This document shows positions 1 through 9,370 of a DNA stretch of 64,000 nt, piece by piece (within the stretch, counting starts at the first letter, position 1; each line of letters opens with the position of its first letter). Origin of the DNA: Planctomycetota bacterium (GTDB taxonomy: Bacteria > Planctomycetota > J058 > JAJDCQ01); the NCBI GenBank assembly GCA_029260755.1, contig JAJDCQ010000021.1, positions 124,001 through 188,000 on the forward strand, written 5' to 3'. The notes under the pieces are model-generated. The model worked only from the letters and a program-made list of their open reading frames with translations. It searched no databases and had not been told where the DNA came from. The position numbers were made by a program, and so were the translations under genes.

Positions 1-399
1 ACCGACGGCATCGTCTACGGCGTCGACGTCGAGCCCGGCATGGTGAACTACCTCAACCTCCGCGCGCGGCGCGAGGCGCTCGGCAACCTGCTCGCGCTCG
101 TCTGCGCCTACGAGGACCCGCGGATCCCCGAGCCGGTGAACCTCGTCTTCGTCTGTGACACTTACCACCACATCGACGACCGGATCGCCTACTTCCGCCG
201 CGTCCGCGAGGACGACCTCGCTCCGGACGGCCGGCTCTGCATCGTCGACTTCAAGAAGGGCGACTTCCCCGTCGGACCTGGAGACGACCACAAGCTCGCC
301 GCCGACGCGGTCATCTCCGAGCTCGACGAGGCCGGTTTCGAGCTCGTCGATCGCCACGAGCTGCGCTACCAGTACGTCCTGATCCTCCGCGCGCGTTAG
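1..399 (+). CDS. Class I SAM-dependent methyltransferase, 3' part only
   Basis: The reading frame is open from the first base of the window, so the start lies upstream; 132 codons and the stop are visible. The fragment carries the C-terminal half of a Rossmann methyltransferase: an acidic motif I remnant (YGVDVEPGMV), the strand VFVCDTYHHI typical of post-motif II, and GRLCIVDFKKG, where this family often places an acid-base Lys. It ends with an AGFELVDRHEL element common in Methyltransf_11/25 proteins. The GxGxG loop is missing because of the window edge. The substrate cannot be read from this part. Confidence 0.8.
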   Translation, partial: TDGIVYGVDVEPGMVNYLNLRARREALGNLLALVCAYEDPRIPEPVNLVFVCDTYHHIDDRIAYFRRVREDDLAPDGRLCIVDFKKGDFPVGPGDDHKLAADAVISELDEAGFELVDRHELRYQYVLILRAR

Positions 400-482
400 C
401 GCCGCGCCCTTCCCGCCCCGGGATTCGCGGAGCGGCCGCGAGGCGCCTGGCGCCGGTCGTCGCCGGTGATGGATGATGCGGC

Positions 483-3218
483 ATGGCGCCAATCGGTCCC
501 GACCCGAGCTCGCGATCGACCCGCATCGGCCCTTACGAGCTTCTCGACGAGCTCGGCCGCGGCGGGATGGGGCGTGTCTTCCGGGCGCGCCACGTTCAGA
601 CCGCGGCGATCCACGCGATCAAGCTCGTCACCGCCGCGCCGGCCGATGCCGAGGCGGCCGGACGCCGGCTCGCCCGCTTCCGGCGCGAGGTCGAGGTGCT
701 CGCTCGGGTCGGGGGTCATCCGGGGGTCGTCGCGATCCACTCGGTCGGCATCGCCGGCGGTCAGCCCTGGTGCGCGATGGAGCTGGTCGAGGGGGAGACG
801 CTCCATCAGCGACTCCGTCACGGGCGGTTCCCGCCGGCGGACGCCGTCGCGCTGGTCGCCGAGATCGCCCGGGCGCTCGACTTCGTCCACGGGCATGGGG
901 TCGTCCATCGCGACCTCAAGCCCGAGAACATCCTGATCGGCGCCGATGGGCGACCACGCGTCTCGGACTTCGGGCTCGCCTACGACGTCTTCGACGACGC
1001 CCTCACCCGGAGCGGCGCGCTCCTCGGCACGCCGGCGTTCATGCCGCCCGAGCAGGTGGCCCGCGACCGGCGGACCGATTCGCTCGGAGCGGCGGCAGAC
1101 GTCTACGGGCTCGGAGCGCTGCTCTACGCCTGCCTGACCGCCCGTCCGCCGGTCGAAGGCGAGGGGCTGGCCCTCCTGAACGCGGTCCTGACGCAGGTGC
1201 CCGACCCGCCGAGCGACCACGCTCCTGGCGTGTCCTCGGAGCTCGACGCGCTGTGTCTGCGCGCGCTCGAGAAGTGCCCGGCCGATCGGCCGGCGTCGGC
1301 GCTCGAGCTCGCCTCGGCCCTCGAGGCGCTCCGGGGCTCCGCCGCGTCGGCCTCCGCGAGCGGGCTGGCCCGGGAGATCGGCCGGATCGGCCGGTTCGTC
1401 CGTCGCCCGCGGACGCAGGTCGCCGCCGTTCTCCTCGTCCTCCTCGGGGGCGCGCTCACGGCGTGGGCGCTCGTCGCCGGCGACGGCGCATCGCGCGGCC
1501 CGTCGATCGCCGCCCTGGTCGAGGAGGCCGAGACGGACCTCGAGGCGGGGAGGGTCCGTCCGGCGACCGAGATCCGAGCGCTGTCGGGGATGCCCGGGCT
1601 CGCCGACGACGCCGCGCTGGCGCGGCGCGTCGAGCTGGTCGCCCTCGTCGCGGCCGCCGCCCGCGGGGAGAGCGTCGAGCCGCTCGCCGATCTCGTCGAG
1701 GGTCGCCCCGACCTGGACGCCCGGGCGGTCCGCGCTCTGCGCGCCGCGCGGGCGCTGCCGGCCGTCCTCGACCTGCTCGCGCGCCTCGGACGCCCGATCG
1801 CCGAGCCCGGGCTCCGGAACGAGCTCGCGGCCGCGATCCTCGCCGGCACGCTCGCCCCTCCGCGCGATCCAACGCTCTGCGCGGCGATCGCCCGCGCCCC
1901 GGGCCTCTCGGAGCAGGACGGGGCGCGGGTGCGGGTCGCGGGTGTGCAGGCGGCGCTCGCGGCCGGCACGATCGACGAGCAGGTCGCGCTCGACGTCTTC
2001 ATCGACGCCGTCGAGCGGCGCGTCTACCCCGACGACGCGGCCTGGCCCGACTCCGTCACCGACCGCCTCCTCGATGCGTTCGATGCGCAGCTCGCAGCGG
2101 GCTCGCGGTCCGCGCGGTCCGAGCGCGCCTGGGCGGTCACCGACCTCGTCTCGCGCGCCCATCGCGGACCGCGTCCCGTGCCCGATCGGATCATGCAGGG
2201 CTGGCTCGACTCACACGAGCGGTCGCGCAAGACCCTCGAGCTCGACGAGCTGATCTTCATGGGCATGCTGGCGAGCCAGCGCTGGGGGCGCGCGGCGCAG
2301 GACGCGTTCGACTGGGGTCGGATGGCGGCGCAGGAGCCGATCGTCACGCACCTCACGGCGGAGCTCGCGAAGGAGGCGGGCGAGCGCCGCTCCGCGATGA
2401 TCCTCCTCCTCGCCCTGATGCGATCTCCGTTCGCGACGCCCGAGTCGACGCAGCCGATCCTCGACGAGGCGGCGTCGGTCGTCGCCGACTCGCTCGAACG
2501 CGAGGGACTCGACGACGATCGCTGGACCCTCCGGTCGCTCGGGTATCTGTTCGCGTTGCGGGGGGAGCTCGACGAGGCGATCGCCCTCCTCGAGCGAGCT
2601 CACGAGGTCGACCGGTCGCTCCCGGAGGCGTGTCGCTGGCCCGCGATCACCGTCGACCTGGCCGAGCGGCTGCGCGAGCGCGACCCGGCCTCCCCGCGCC
2701 TCGGGCCGCTCCTCATCGAGGCGCTCGGCATCCGCGAGGCGACGGAGCCCGTTCGTCAGGCGAACGGGCCGGGCCGGCCGCCTCCCGAGCCCTTCGAGGT
2801 CGACGAGGCGATCGCGCGCGAGCTGGTCGACCTCGCCGACCGCCTCTACCCCGACGGCGACCCGGTGTGCTGCGAAGGGAACGACGACCGGCCGCCGCTC
2901 GACGAGCTGATCGATCGCGTCCTCGTGCACGAGGGCGGGGCGTGGATGGCATCGGCGATGTACGTCCGCGCCCGGCACGCGCGTCGTCACGGACGCACCG
3001 ACGAGGAGCTCCGCGTCACCGAGGCGGCGATCGACCGCGCGACCGAGGACATCTCGCTCGGCTGGGGGGCCGACCAGATCCAGCGGGCGCTGCTCATCCC
3101 GGCTCACCGCCGACGGGCCGAGATCCTCCGGGAGCGCGGTCGAACCGAAGCGGCCGAGCGCGATGTCGCACGCGCGGCCGAGATCGCCGCGGAGTATCGC
3201 CTGAAGGGCGGCCGCTAA
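483..3218 (+). CDS. Transmembrane Hanks-type Ser/Thr kinase with helical C-terminal domain
   Basis: A 911-aa protein kinase. The N-terminal kinase domain (about residues 17-285) has the glycine loop GRGGMG (25-30), ATP lysine K47, alpha-C Glu E69, HRDLKPEN with catalytic D144, DFG at 162-164 and GTPAFMPPEQ in the activation segment, so it should be active. A single hydrophobic helix (about 313-333) follows. The remaining 570 residues, presumably outside the cytoplasm, are alanine/leucine/arginine-rich helices resembling TPR-like repeats; the last 100 residues read as paired helices. The same architecture recurs in the minus-strand kinase at 12874-16020. The ATG at 483 has only a weak ribosome site. 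Substrate and ligand are unknown. Confidence 0.9.
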   Translation: MAPIGPDPSSRSTRIGPYELLDELGRGGMGRVFRARHVQTAAIHAIKLVTAAPADAEAAGRRLARFRREVEVLARVGGHPGVVAIHSVGIAGGQPWCAMELVEGETLHQRLRHGRFPPADAVALVAEIARALDFVHGHGVVHRDLKPENILIGADGRPRVSDFGLAYDVFDDALTRSGALLGTPAFMPPEQVARDRRTDSLGAAADVYGLGALLYACLTARPPVEGEGLALLNAVLTQVPDPPSDHAPGVSSELDALCLRALEKCPADRPASALELASALEALRGSAASASASGLAREIGRIGRFVRRPRTQVAAVLLVLLGGALTAWALVAGDGASRGPSIAALVEEAETDLEAGRVRPATEIRALSGMPGLADDAALARRVELVALVAAAARGESVEPLADLVEGRPDLDARAVRALRAARALPAVLDLLARLGRPIAEPGLRNELAAAILAGTLAPPRDPTLCAAIARAPGLSEQDGARVRVAGVQAALAAGTIDEQVALDVFIDAVERRVYPDDAAWPDSVTDRLLDAFDAQLAAGSRSARSERAWAVTDLVSRAHRGPRPVPDRIMQGWLDSHERSRKTLELDELIFMGMLASQRWGRAAQDAFDWGRMAAQEPIVTHLTAELAKEAGERRSAMILLLALMRSPFATPESTQPILDEAASVVADSLEREGLDDDRWTLRSLGYLFALRGELDEAIALLERAHEVDRSLPEACRWPAITVDLAERLRERDPASPRLGPLLIEALGIREATEPVRQANGPGRPPPEPFEVDEAIARELVDLADRLYPDGDPVCCEGNDDRPPLDELIDRVLVHEGGAWMASAMYVRARHARRHGRTDEELRVTEAAIDRATEDISLGWGADQIQRALLIPAHRRRAEILRERGRTEAAERDVARAAEIAAEYRLKGGR

Positions 3219-3406
3219 CCCGCTCGGCGCTTCGGGCGAAGTGCTCGTCGTTCGGGCTCCAGGAGCTCCCCGTGCAGGATGACGTTGGAGGGCCCGTCGC
3301 AAGCGACGGCGGGCGCGAGCGATGTCCTGCCGCCAGACGATGCCGGGCGAGCGTGATCCGCGTCAGGTATGATCGATGCGACCAGCCGAGCCCCGGGGGA
3401 TCTCGA

Positions 3407-4591
3407 GTGTCCGTCTCCCTGAACAGCCTCCTCGCCGCCTCGCGCGCCGGATGCGACGCCCGCCGCGCCGCGGAGCCGATCGAGCTCCCCGATCCGCCCG
3501 ACCTCGGCCCGTACCGGGTCGTCGCTCCGCTCGGCCGCGGCGGCTTCGGCACCGTCTTCAGCGCCGAGCCGGCGGGCGGCGGCGAGCTGGTCGCCCTCAA
3601 GCTCCTCCATGGCATCCCCGAGCGCCAGCGCGCCCGCTTCGAGACCGAGGTCGCCGCCCACCGCGAGGTCGAGAGCGAGCACCTGACGCGGCTGCTCGAC
3701 GCGGGCGAGCTCACCCTCCCCGATGGCCGGCGGACGCTCTACCTCGCCTACGAGCTGGTGCGCGGCGGGACGCTCCGCGACGCCCTCTCGCAGGAGGCGG
3801 ACGTCTCCGACGCCGAGATCCTCGCCGTCGTCGGGGCCGTCGCTCGTGGCCTCGCCGATCTCCACGTCCGCCGCCTCGTCCACCGCGACGTGAAGCCCGA
3901 AAACGTCCTCCTCGGGCCCGACGGCCCCAGGCTGACCGACCTCGGCCTGATCCGCGACGCGCACCTTCCGCAGGGACGGCTGAGCGGGCCGACTCGCGCC
4001 GGCGACTTCGTCGGCACCCTCGGCTACGCGTCGCCCGAGCAGATCGAGGGCCGCCCGACCGACCCATCGAGCGACCTCTGGGCGCTCGGCGTGATGCTCT
4101 TCGAGCTCGCGACCGGATCGGTCCCCTTCGATCGGCCGAACCCGTTCGCGCTGGCGAAGGCGATCGCGGTCGACCCCATCCCGCTCGACGACGCGCCGTC
4201 GCGCTGGCGGCCGCTCCTTCGCTCGCTCCTCGTTCGAGACCGCGGGTGGCGACACGAGACGGGCGCGTGGATCGCGCTGGTCTTCACTCCGATGGCCGCT
4301 TGGATCGAGGCCGGAGCGTCGCGCGATGACCAGCCGTTCGTGCCGATCCTGCCGAAGACGCGCCGCGATCCGCCCGAGCGGGGCAGTGACGCGGAGCGGC
4401 GAGCTCGGCGCAAGAGCCGTCCGCGGATCGCCGTCGACGCCGAGGGACGCGTCCCCGGAGGGATCGCGGCCGCGCTCCGCGACTACCGCGATCCGGTCGG
4501 ACGGGAGGAGGGGCTCTTCATCGCGCGGATCGCGCTCGCGGTGATCGCCGTCATCATCATCGTCGCGATCGGAGCGAGGATTCTCGGATGA
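3407..4591 (+). CDS. Tail-anchored Ser/Thr protein kinase (DLG variant)
   Basis: A 394-aa kinase. The frame is open far upstream, but the GTG at 3407 is preferred because a GGGGGA ribosome site lies 6 nt before it and homology to kinases starts just after. Motifs: glycine loop GRGGFG (43-48), K65, alpha-C E81, HRDVKPEN with D161, and DLG instead of DFG at 178-180. The activation segment reads GTLGYASPEQIEG. A basic linker leads to a C-terminal hydrophobic helix (about 373-394), so the enzyme is probably anchored by its tail facing the cytoplasm. It overlaps the next kinase gene by ATGA, so the two are likely translated together. The end of the C-lobe (after RDRGWRH) diverges from its sister. 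Confidence 0.88.
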   Translation: MSVSLNSLLAASRAGCDARRAAEPIELPDPPDLGPYRVVAPLGRGGFGTVFSAEPAGGGELVALKLLHGIPERQRARFETEVAAHREVESEHLTRLLDAGELTLPDGRRTLYLAYELVRGGTLRDALSQEADVSDAEILAVVGAVARGLADLHVRRLVHRDVKPENVLLGPDGPRLTDLGLIRDAHLPQGRLSGPTRAGDFVGTLGYASPEQIEGRPTDPSSDLWALGVMLFELATGSVPFDRPNPFALAKAIAVDPIPLDDAPSRWRPLLRSLLVRDRGWRHETGAWIALVFTPMAAWIEAGASRDDQPFVPILPKTRRDPPERGSDAERRARRKSRPRIAVDAEGRVPGGIAAALRDYRDPVGREEGLFIARIALAVIAVIIIVAIGARILG

Positions 4592-5703
4592 CGGCGTCGC
4601 GGGAGGGGCCAACGATCCGGAGCACGTTCGGGCCGTCGTCCGTCCGCGGGCCGCTCGTGGCGGCCGAGGCGCCGATCTCGATCGAGCCGGGCGCGCGCGT
4701 CGGCCCCTACGAGGTCGTTCGGCCGCTCGGCCGCGGCGCCCACGGCCAGGTCTACGAGGCGCGTCCCGCCGTCGATGCGACCGACGGACGCTCGGCCGAC
4801 GACACCCCGGCCGTCGCGCTCAAGGTGCTCCACGGTCTCCCGGAGGAGGCCCGCGCGCGGCTCGCGCGGGAGGCGCGGGCGCACGCCGAGCTCCGGAGCC
4901 CGTTCGTCGTCCCGCTTCTCGGGACCGGCGAGGCGACGCTCGACTCGGACGAATCGCGCGTCTTGTGGCTCGCCTTCGAGCTCGTCGTCGGCGGCACGCT
5001 CCGCGCGGCGATGGACGACCCATCGGACCCGTTCGACGAGGAGAGGATCGCGTCGGTCGGTCTCGAGCTCGGGCGCGGCCTCCAGGCGCTCCACGCGGCC
5101 GGCCTCGTCCACCGCGACCTCAAGCCGGCCAACGTGCTCGTCGGTGACGACGGTCGCTGCCGGATCGCCGACCTCGGGATGATCCGCGAGCTCGGCCTCC
5201 TCGACGCCAGCCTCGCATCGGCGGAGCTCAGCTCGGCGGGAGGCTTCGTCGGCACCGTCGCGTACGCCTCGCCCGAGCAGATCGAGGGCCGGGAGGCGGG
5301 GCCGCAGTGCGACTTCTGGGCGCTCGGCGCCATCCTCTTCGAGCTCCTGGCGGGCGCGCCGCCGTTCGCCCGCCCGAATCCGTTCGCCTGCGCGAAGGCG
5401 ATCTGTGTCGACCGGGTGCCGCTCGGCCTCGTCCCCGTCCGCTGGCGTCCGCTCCTGCAACGCCTCCTCGCGCGCGATCCGGCGCGGAGGCTCGCCTCCG
5501 CCGACGAGCTGGTCCACGAGCTCGACCTGCTCCTGGCGGCTCCGTCGACCGCGCCTCGAAACCGGTCCGGCGTCCAATGGCTGCTCCGCTACGGTCGCAC
5601 CTGGGAGTCGCCCGGCCCGCTCGGCCGCATCCTCGTGGCCGCGGGCGCCGCCGCGCTCGTGCTCCTGCTCCTCTGGCTCGTCTCCCTCCCCGCGTCGAGC
5701 TGA
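4588..5703 (+). CDS. Tail-anchored Ser/Thr protein kinase (DLG variant), paralogue of upstream gene
   Basis: A 371-aa kinase whose ATG overlaps the previous stop (ATGA). Motifs: glycine loop GRGAHG (48-53), K79, HRDLKPAN with D177, DLG at 195-197, GTVAYASPEQIEG, and a C-terminal hydrophobic helix (about 348-368). It shares the RPNPF-A-AKAI-VD block of the C-lobe with the upstream kinase, so the pair probably arose by tandem duplication. An insert between glycine loop and K79 (about residues 60-74) is missing from the sister. Both have DLG rather than DFG, an uncommon but usually active variant. Neither has an extracellular sensor, so input must come through the cytoplasmic or membrane parts. 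Confidence 0.88.
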   Translation: MTASREGPTIRSTFGPSSVRGPLVAAEAPISIEPGARVGPYEVVRPLGRGAHGQVYEARPAVDATDGRSADDTPAVALKVLHGLPEEARARLAREARAHAELRSPFVVPLLGTGEATLDSDESRVLWLAFELVVGGTLRAAMDDPSDPFDEERIASVGLELGRGLQALHAAGLVHRDLKPANVLVGDDGRCRIADLGMIRELGLLDASLASAELSSAGGFVGTVAYASPEQIEGREAGPQCDFWALGAILFELLAGAPPFARPNPFACAKAICVDRVPLGLVPVRWRPLLQRLLARDPARRLASADELVHELDLLLAAPSTAPRNRSGVQWLLRYGRTWESPGPLGRILVAAGAAALVLLLLWLVSLPASS

Positions 5704-5870
5704 TCGCGCCGGTGCTGGCGCCGGCGACCGTCCGGATCGAGGTCGGACGGGCGGGTTGCGCTCGCCAATCCTCGGCGGCCGCGTACAATCGACGACCCTG
5801 ATCGGTGTCGCCGAGCGCCCGGCGTGCGCTGATCGAGGCACGGCTCGTCGCGACCAGTGAGGGAGAGACG

Positions 5871-6287
5871 ATGGATCGAGTGACGCCCGAAGTGACCCTG
5901 ACCATCATGGCGAGCGAGAGCGACATCGATGAGCTCGGGCACGTCTCGAACGTCGTCTACCTCAAGTGGGTCATCGACGCGGCCAAGGAACACAGCCGCC
6001 GCGCGGGCTACGGGAGCCACACCGCCTTCCAGCCGTTCGGCGCCGTGTTCGTCGTGCGGCGGCACGAGCTCGACTACCTCGCGCCAGCCTTCGCGGGCGA
6101 CCTGATCGAGCTCGTCACCTGGATCGAGAGCTGGAAGGCGGCGAGCTCCATCCGCCACGTCTCGATTCGCCGGGACGGCACCGAGCTCTGCCATTGCGTG
6201 ACGACCTGGGCCTTCGTCTCCAGCGAGGACGGCCGTCCGCGCCGCATCCCGGCCGAGCTGTCGGAAGCCTACGCGAACCTCGACTGA
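5871..6287 (+). CDS. Acyl-CoA thioesterase, 4HBT hotdog family
   Basis: A 138-aa protein. The ATG at 5871 is chosen because GAGGGAGAG lies directly upstream and the hotdog fold starts within 15 residues; an upstream in-frame start at 5805 gives a poor extension. The segment DIDELGHVSNVVYLKW matches the signature of FadM/YbgC-type thioesterases (D-x-D-x-x-GHVNN-x-x-YL), where the first Asp region holds the catalytic acid. The family hydrolyses acyl-CoA thioesters in the cytoplasm; chain length is not predictable here. The stop overlaps the start of the K+ channel gene (TGATG), implying co-translation, though no functional link is obvious. Confidence 0.85.
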   Translation: MDRVTPEVTLTIMASESDIDELGHVSNVVYLKWVIDAAKEHSRRAGYGSHTAFQPFGAVFVVRRHELDYLAPAFAGDLIELVTWIESWKAASSIRHVSIRRDGTELCHCVTTWAFVSSEDGRPRRIPAELSEAYANLD

Positions 6288-7795
6288 TGCAGATCCTCGA
6301 GGCCGCCTTCCACGCGCCGGAGTCGCGGGCCTACCGGGCCGTCGAGGTGGTCGTGTGGAGCCTCATCCTGACCTCGGTCGTCCTGCTGCTGGCCGAGCCG
6401 CTCATCCCGTCCGATCATGGATCGCGCCCCTTCCTCCGGTGGGTCGACTCGGCGTTGCTCGCCGCGTTCGCCGTCGAGCTCGTGCTCCGCGTGGCGACGT
6501 TCCGGCCGCCCGACCTCCTGGTGTTCCACCGTCCTCCGCTCGGGCGCCTCCGGGTGCACATGCTCGGGCGCCTGCGCTTCGTCCTCCAGCCGATGATGCT
6601 CATCGACGTGGTGACGGTGCTCGCGCTGGTGCCCGGGCTGCGCGGGCTGCGGGCGCTGCGCTTGCTTCGGCTGCTGCGGACCGCCCGGCTGTTTCGCTAC
6701 GGCAACCCGTTCGCCGGGCTGTTCCATGCCTTCGAGCGCGATCGTTTCCTGTTCTTGCTCGCGTTCTCGTTCTTGATGGTCCAGGTGGGCCTGGGTGGGC
6801 TGAGCCTCTTCTTGATCGAGAGCGCCCACAACCCCAACGTCGACTCGCCCGCCGACGCGATCTGGTTGGCGCTGGTGACGATCACCACCGTCGGCTTCGG
6901 CGACATCACGCCGGTCACCGGGCTGGGACGGATCGTCGCGGGCGTTCTGATGGTCGGGGGCATGATCACCCTCGCCATGTTCGCCGGAGTCGTCGGGCAC
7001 AGCCTGTTGAACGCGGTCCTCAGCATCCGCGAGGAGCAGTTCCGGATGAGCAGCTACGTCAATCATCTGGTCGTCTGCGGGTACGAGCCGGGCATGGACC
7101 TGCTCCTCTCGACGATCCTCGCCGAGCTCGACGGGGAGCAGACCAAGGTCGTGATCTTCGCCGACCTGGAGCGACCTCCCGAGATCCCGCCCGAGCTCTA
7201 CTGGGTGCGCGGGGACCCGACCAAGGAGAGCGAGCTCGACAAGGTGCGGATCGTTCGGTCGGCGGCGATCGTCGTCGCGGGCGCCCGCCGCATCGCGCCC
7301 CAGCAGGCGGACGCGATCACGCTCCTCACGCTCTTCACGATCCGGGCGTACCTGAAGAGGCAGCGGGCCAACGCGCAGCGCCACCAGCCCGTCTACGTCG
7401 TCGCAGAGATCCTCGACTCGGAGAACGTCGAGCACGCGCGGGCCGCCGGGGCCGACGAGGTCATCGAAACCCGACGGCTCGGCTTCTCGATGCTCGCGCA
7501 CGCGATCGAGCACCACGGCACGGCCGACACACTCAGCCAGGTGGTGCTCCGGGGCGAGAACAACCTCTACTCCGGGCGGGTGCCCGACGGCGTCGATTCG
7601 CGCACCTACGGCGAGCTCGTCACCGCGCTCGACCTGCGGCGCCGCGGCGGCATCGTCATCGGCGTGACCAACAGCAAGTCCGGGCGAGAGTCCGTCAACC
7701 CCGCCGACGACTTCCCGGTCGATCACGACACGAGGGTGCTCTACCTCGCGCGCGAGCGGCTGCTCGAGGGCGCCGGCACCGCCGGACCCGCGTGA
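6287..7795 (+). CDS. Voltage-gated-type K+ channel with cytoplasmic RCK/TrkA-N domain
   Basis: A 502-aa ion channel; the start ATG overlaps the upstream stop. The N-terminal part has hydrophobic segments of a six-helix channel, including an S4-like helix with Arg at about every third position (GLRALRLLRLLRTARLFRYG, about 120-140). The pore loop has the selectivity filter TVGFGD (about residues 201-206), diagnostic of potassium selectivity. After the inner helix comes a Rossmann RCK domain beginning HLVVCGYEPGMD and a second RCK-like half. The nucleotide-binding glycine motif is degenerate, as in BK/MthK-like channels gated by ions rather than NAD. It probably controls membrane potential or K+ efflux. 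Confidence 0.92.
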   Translation: MQILEAAFHAPESRAYRAVEVVVWSLILTSVVLLLAEPLIPSDHGSRPFLRWVDSALLAAFAVELVLRVATFRPPDLLVFHRPPLGRLRVHMLGRLRFVLQPMMLIDVVTVLALVPGLRGLRALRLLRLLRTARLFRYGNPFAGLFHAFERDRFLFLLAFSFLMVQVGLGGLSLFLIESAHNPNVDSPADAIWLALVTITTVGFGDITPVTGLGRIVAGVLMVGGMITLAMFAGVVGHSLLNAVLSIREEQFRMSSYVNHLVVCGYEPGMDLLLSTILAELDGEQTKVVIFADLERPPEIPPELYWVRGDPTKESELDKVRIVRSAAIVVAGARRIAPQQADAITLLTLFTIRAYLKRQRANAQRHQPVYVVAEILDSENVEHARAAGADEVIETRRLGFSMLAHAIEHHGTADTLSQVVLRGENNLYSGRVPDGVDSRTYGELVTALDLRRRGGIVIGVTNSKSGRESVNPADDFPVDHDTRVLYLARERLLEGAGTAGPA

Positions 7796-7960
7796 TCGGA
7801 GGGGCCGCTCCTCTGACCGGCGCCCGACACCCACTCCGCGGCCGGGCGGCGGCCGGCGGCCGGACCGGATCTCGATCACGAGAGTCGTCGCAATCCGATC
7901 GGCGGCCGGCTACTCTCGTCCGTCCCACGCTGGCTCCTGATCGAGAGAGAGTGAACCGAG

Positions 7961-8287
7961 ATGGCGAACGAGCTTCCCCAGGCCGTCGAGCGATTCCGCA
8001 AGCGACATCCGGACGTCTGGAAGCACTACGAGGCGCTGGGCCTCGCCTGCCAGGACGACGGCCCGCTCGATGAGAGGACGCGGAGGCTGGTGAAGCTCGC
8101 CCTCGCCGTCGGCGGCGGGCTCGAGGGCGCCGCCCACGCTCACGCCCGAAAGTGCCGTGCGGCGGGGTGGAAGGACGACGAGCTCGAGCACGTCGCCCTC
8201 CTCGCGCTCACGACCATCGGCTTCCCCGGGGCGATGCGTGCGTCGTGCTGGATCGGCGAGGGCGCGCGCGACCAGACGGCTGGCTAG
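7961..8287 (+). CDS. Carboxymuconolactone decarboxylase/AhpD-like protein
   Basis: A 108-aa all-helical protein of the CMD fold. It shows the family pattern LDERTRRLVKLALAVGGGLEG followed by AHAHARKCRAAG and a helix ending VALLALTTIGFPGAMRA. The CxxC pair of true AhpD peroxidase-coupled enzymes is replaced by AHAHARKC, with only one Cys, so a thiol-disulfide role is doubtful; a decarboxylase-like or unknown role is as likely. A purine-rich stretch (GAGAGAGAGTGA) precedes the ATG. It is a single gene, convergent with the SDR gene downstream. Confidence 0.8.
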   Translation: MANELPQAVERFRKRHPDVWKHYEALGLACQDDGPLDERTRRLVKLALAVGGGLEGAAHAHARKCRAAGWKDDELEHVALLALTTIGFPGAMRASCWIGEGARDQTAG

Positions 8288-8308
8288 GGCGCAAGCCCTC
8301 GACGTCGT

Positions 8309-9370
8309 TCACGCGAGCGGCGGCGCGGGCTCGACGCCCGCGCCGACCTCTTTCAGGCCCAGGCGCTCGGCCAGCATCACCGCCTGCTCGCGCCGTCCCG
8401 GCTCCTGGTGGATCTGGCAGTAGCGCGACCAGACGAGGAACCGGTCCATCTCGCCCAGCGGCTCGGTCCCGCGCGCGAGGTCGGTCACGTGCGCGTCGAA
8501 CGCCTGGCAGAAGCGGGGACGGCCCCCGTCGACGTCGGTGAAGCCGTACTCCTCGGCGAGGTCGGTGGCGAAGAAGGTGAGCCCCGCCTTGGCTCGCACG
8601 CCGGGGTCGGCGGCCAGCGCGGCGATGGCGCGCCCGACGAAGGACGGCGTCTCGGACTCGGCGAAGAACGGGTCCTTCTCGATCGCGTCGCGCCAGCTCT
8701 CCTCGGTGACGCCGAAGTGCTCCAGCACCGCTTCCGAACGAAGGAAGCCCGGTGTGACGGTCAGCGCCGTGACCCCCGTCTCCGCGAGCTCCATCGCCAT
8801 CCCGTAGGCGAGGCGGATGACGGCGGACTTCACGTGGTCGTAGAGGATCTGGCCGCGATAGCCCGGATGGTGACCGTCGGTGACCTCGACGATCAGCCCG
8901 CTGTCCTGCTCGATCATGAGCGGCGCGAGATGGCGGGCGGTGATGATGTGCGTGAGCACCGCCCGCTCGACGAGGGCGCGCGCGTTCGCGAGGTCGAGCT
9001 CCCAGAAGCGCTGGCTCCACTCGATCCAGTCGTCGCCGCCCCAGATGTCGTTGACGAGGACGTCGAGCCGCCCGGCCTCGGCGCGGACGCGCGTCGCGAG
9101 GGACACCACCTCCTCCTCGCGGGTGTGGTCGACCCGGATGGCGACGGCGCGCCCGCCGTCGGCCGCGACCATCTCGGCGGTCTCGTCGATCGTCTCGGGT
9201 CGACCGGCGGTGGCGGGCGGCGCCCCGCGGGCGCTACGCCCGGTGCAGAAGACGAGCGCGCCGGCCGCGCCCAGCATGCGCGCGATCCCTCGTCCCGCGC
9301 CGCGCGTCGCCCCGGCGACGAGGGCCACCCGTCCCGAGAGCGGTCGGTCCTCCGTCGCCTGGTCCGTCAC
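8309..9370 (-). CDS. Short-chain dehydrogenase/reductase
   Basis: A 353-aa SDR. The NAD(P)-binding motif GATRGAGRGIA (20-30) fits TGxxxGIG with the first position altered; the loop after strand 2 (CTGRSAR) favours NADP. The catalytic YxxxK is Y177 and K181, while the usual catalytic Ser position reads VTDGHH, so the hydroxyl may come from a Thr. At 353 residues it is about 100 longer than classical SDRs; the extra C-terminus (EPLGEMDRFLVWSRYCQIHQ) is typical of a subgroup of uncharacterised SDRs. The substrate is unknown. It stands alone, convergent with the CMD gene. Confidence 0.87.
   Translation of the reverse strand: MTDQATEDRPLSGRVALVAGATRGAGRGIARMLGAAGALVFCTGRSARGAPPATAGRPETIDETAEMVAADGGRAVAIRVDHTREEEVVSLATRVRAEAGRLDVLVNDIWGGDDWIEWSQRFWELDLANARALVERAVLTHIITARHLAPLMIEQDSGLIVEVTDGHHPGYRGQILYDHVKSAVIRLAYGMAMELAETGVTALTVTPGFLRSEAVLEHFGVTEESWRDAIEKDPFFAESETPSFVGRAIAALAADPGVRAKAGLTFFATDLAEEYGFTDVDGGRPRFCQAFDAHVTDLARGTEPLGEMDRFLVWSRYCQIHQEPGRREQAVMLAERLGLKEVGAGVEPAPPLA

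Noticed and set aside
473-3406. Plus-strand open frame fused to the 3407 kinase (1372-codon frame)
   Set aside because: It is a shadow of the 483-3218 kinase in another frame, Arg-rich and without motifs; only the part from 3407 is real.
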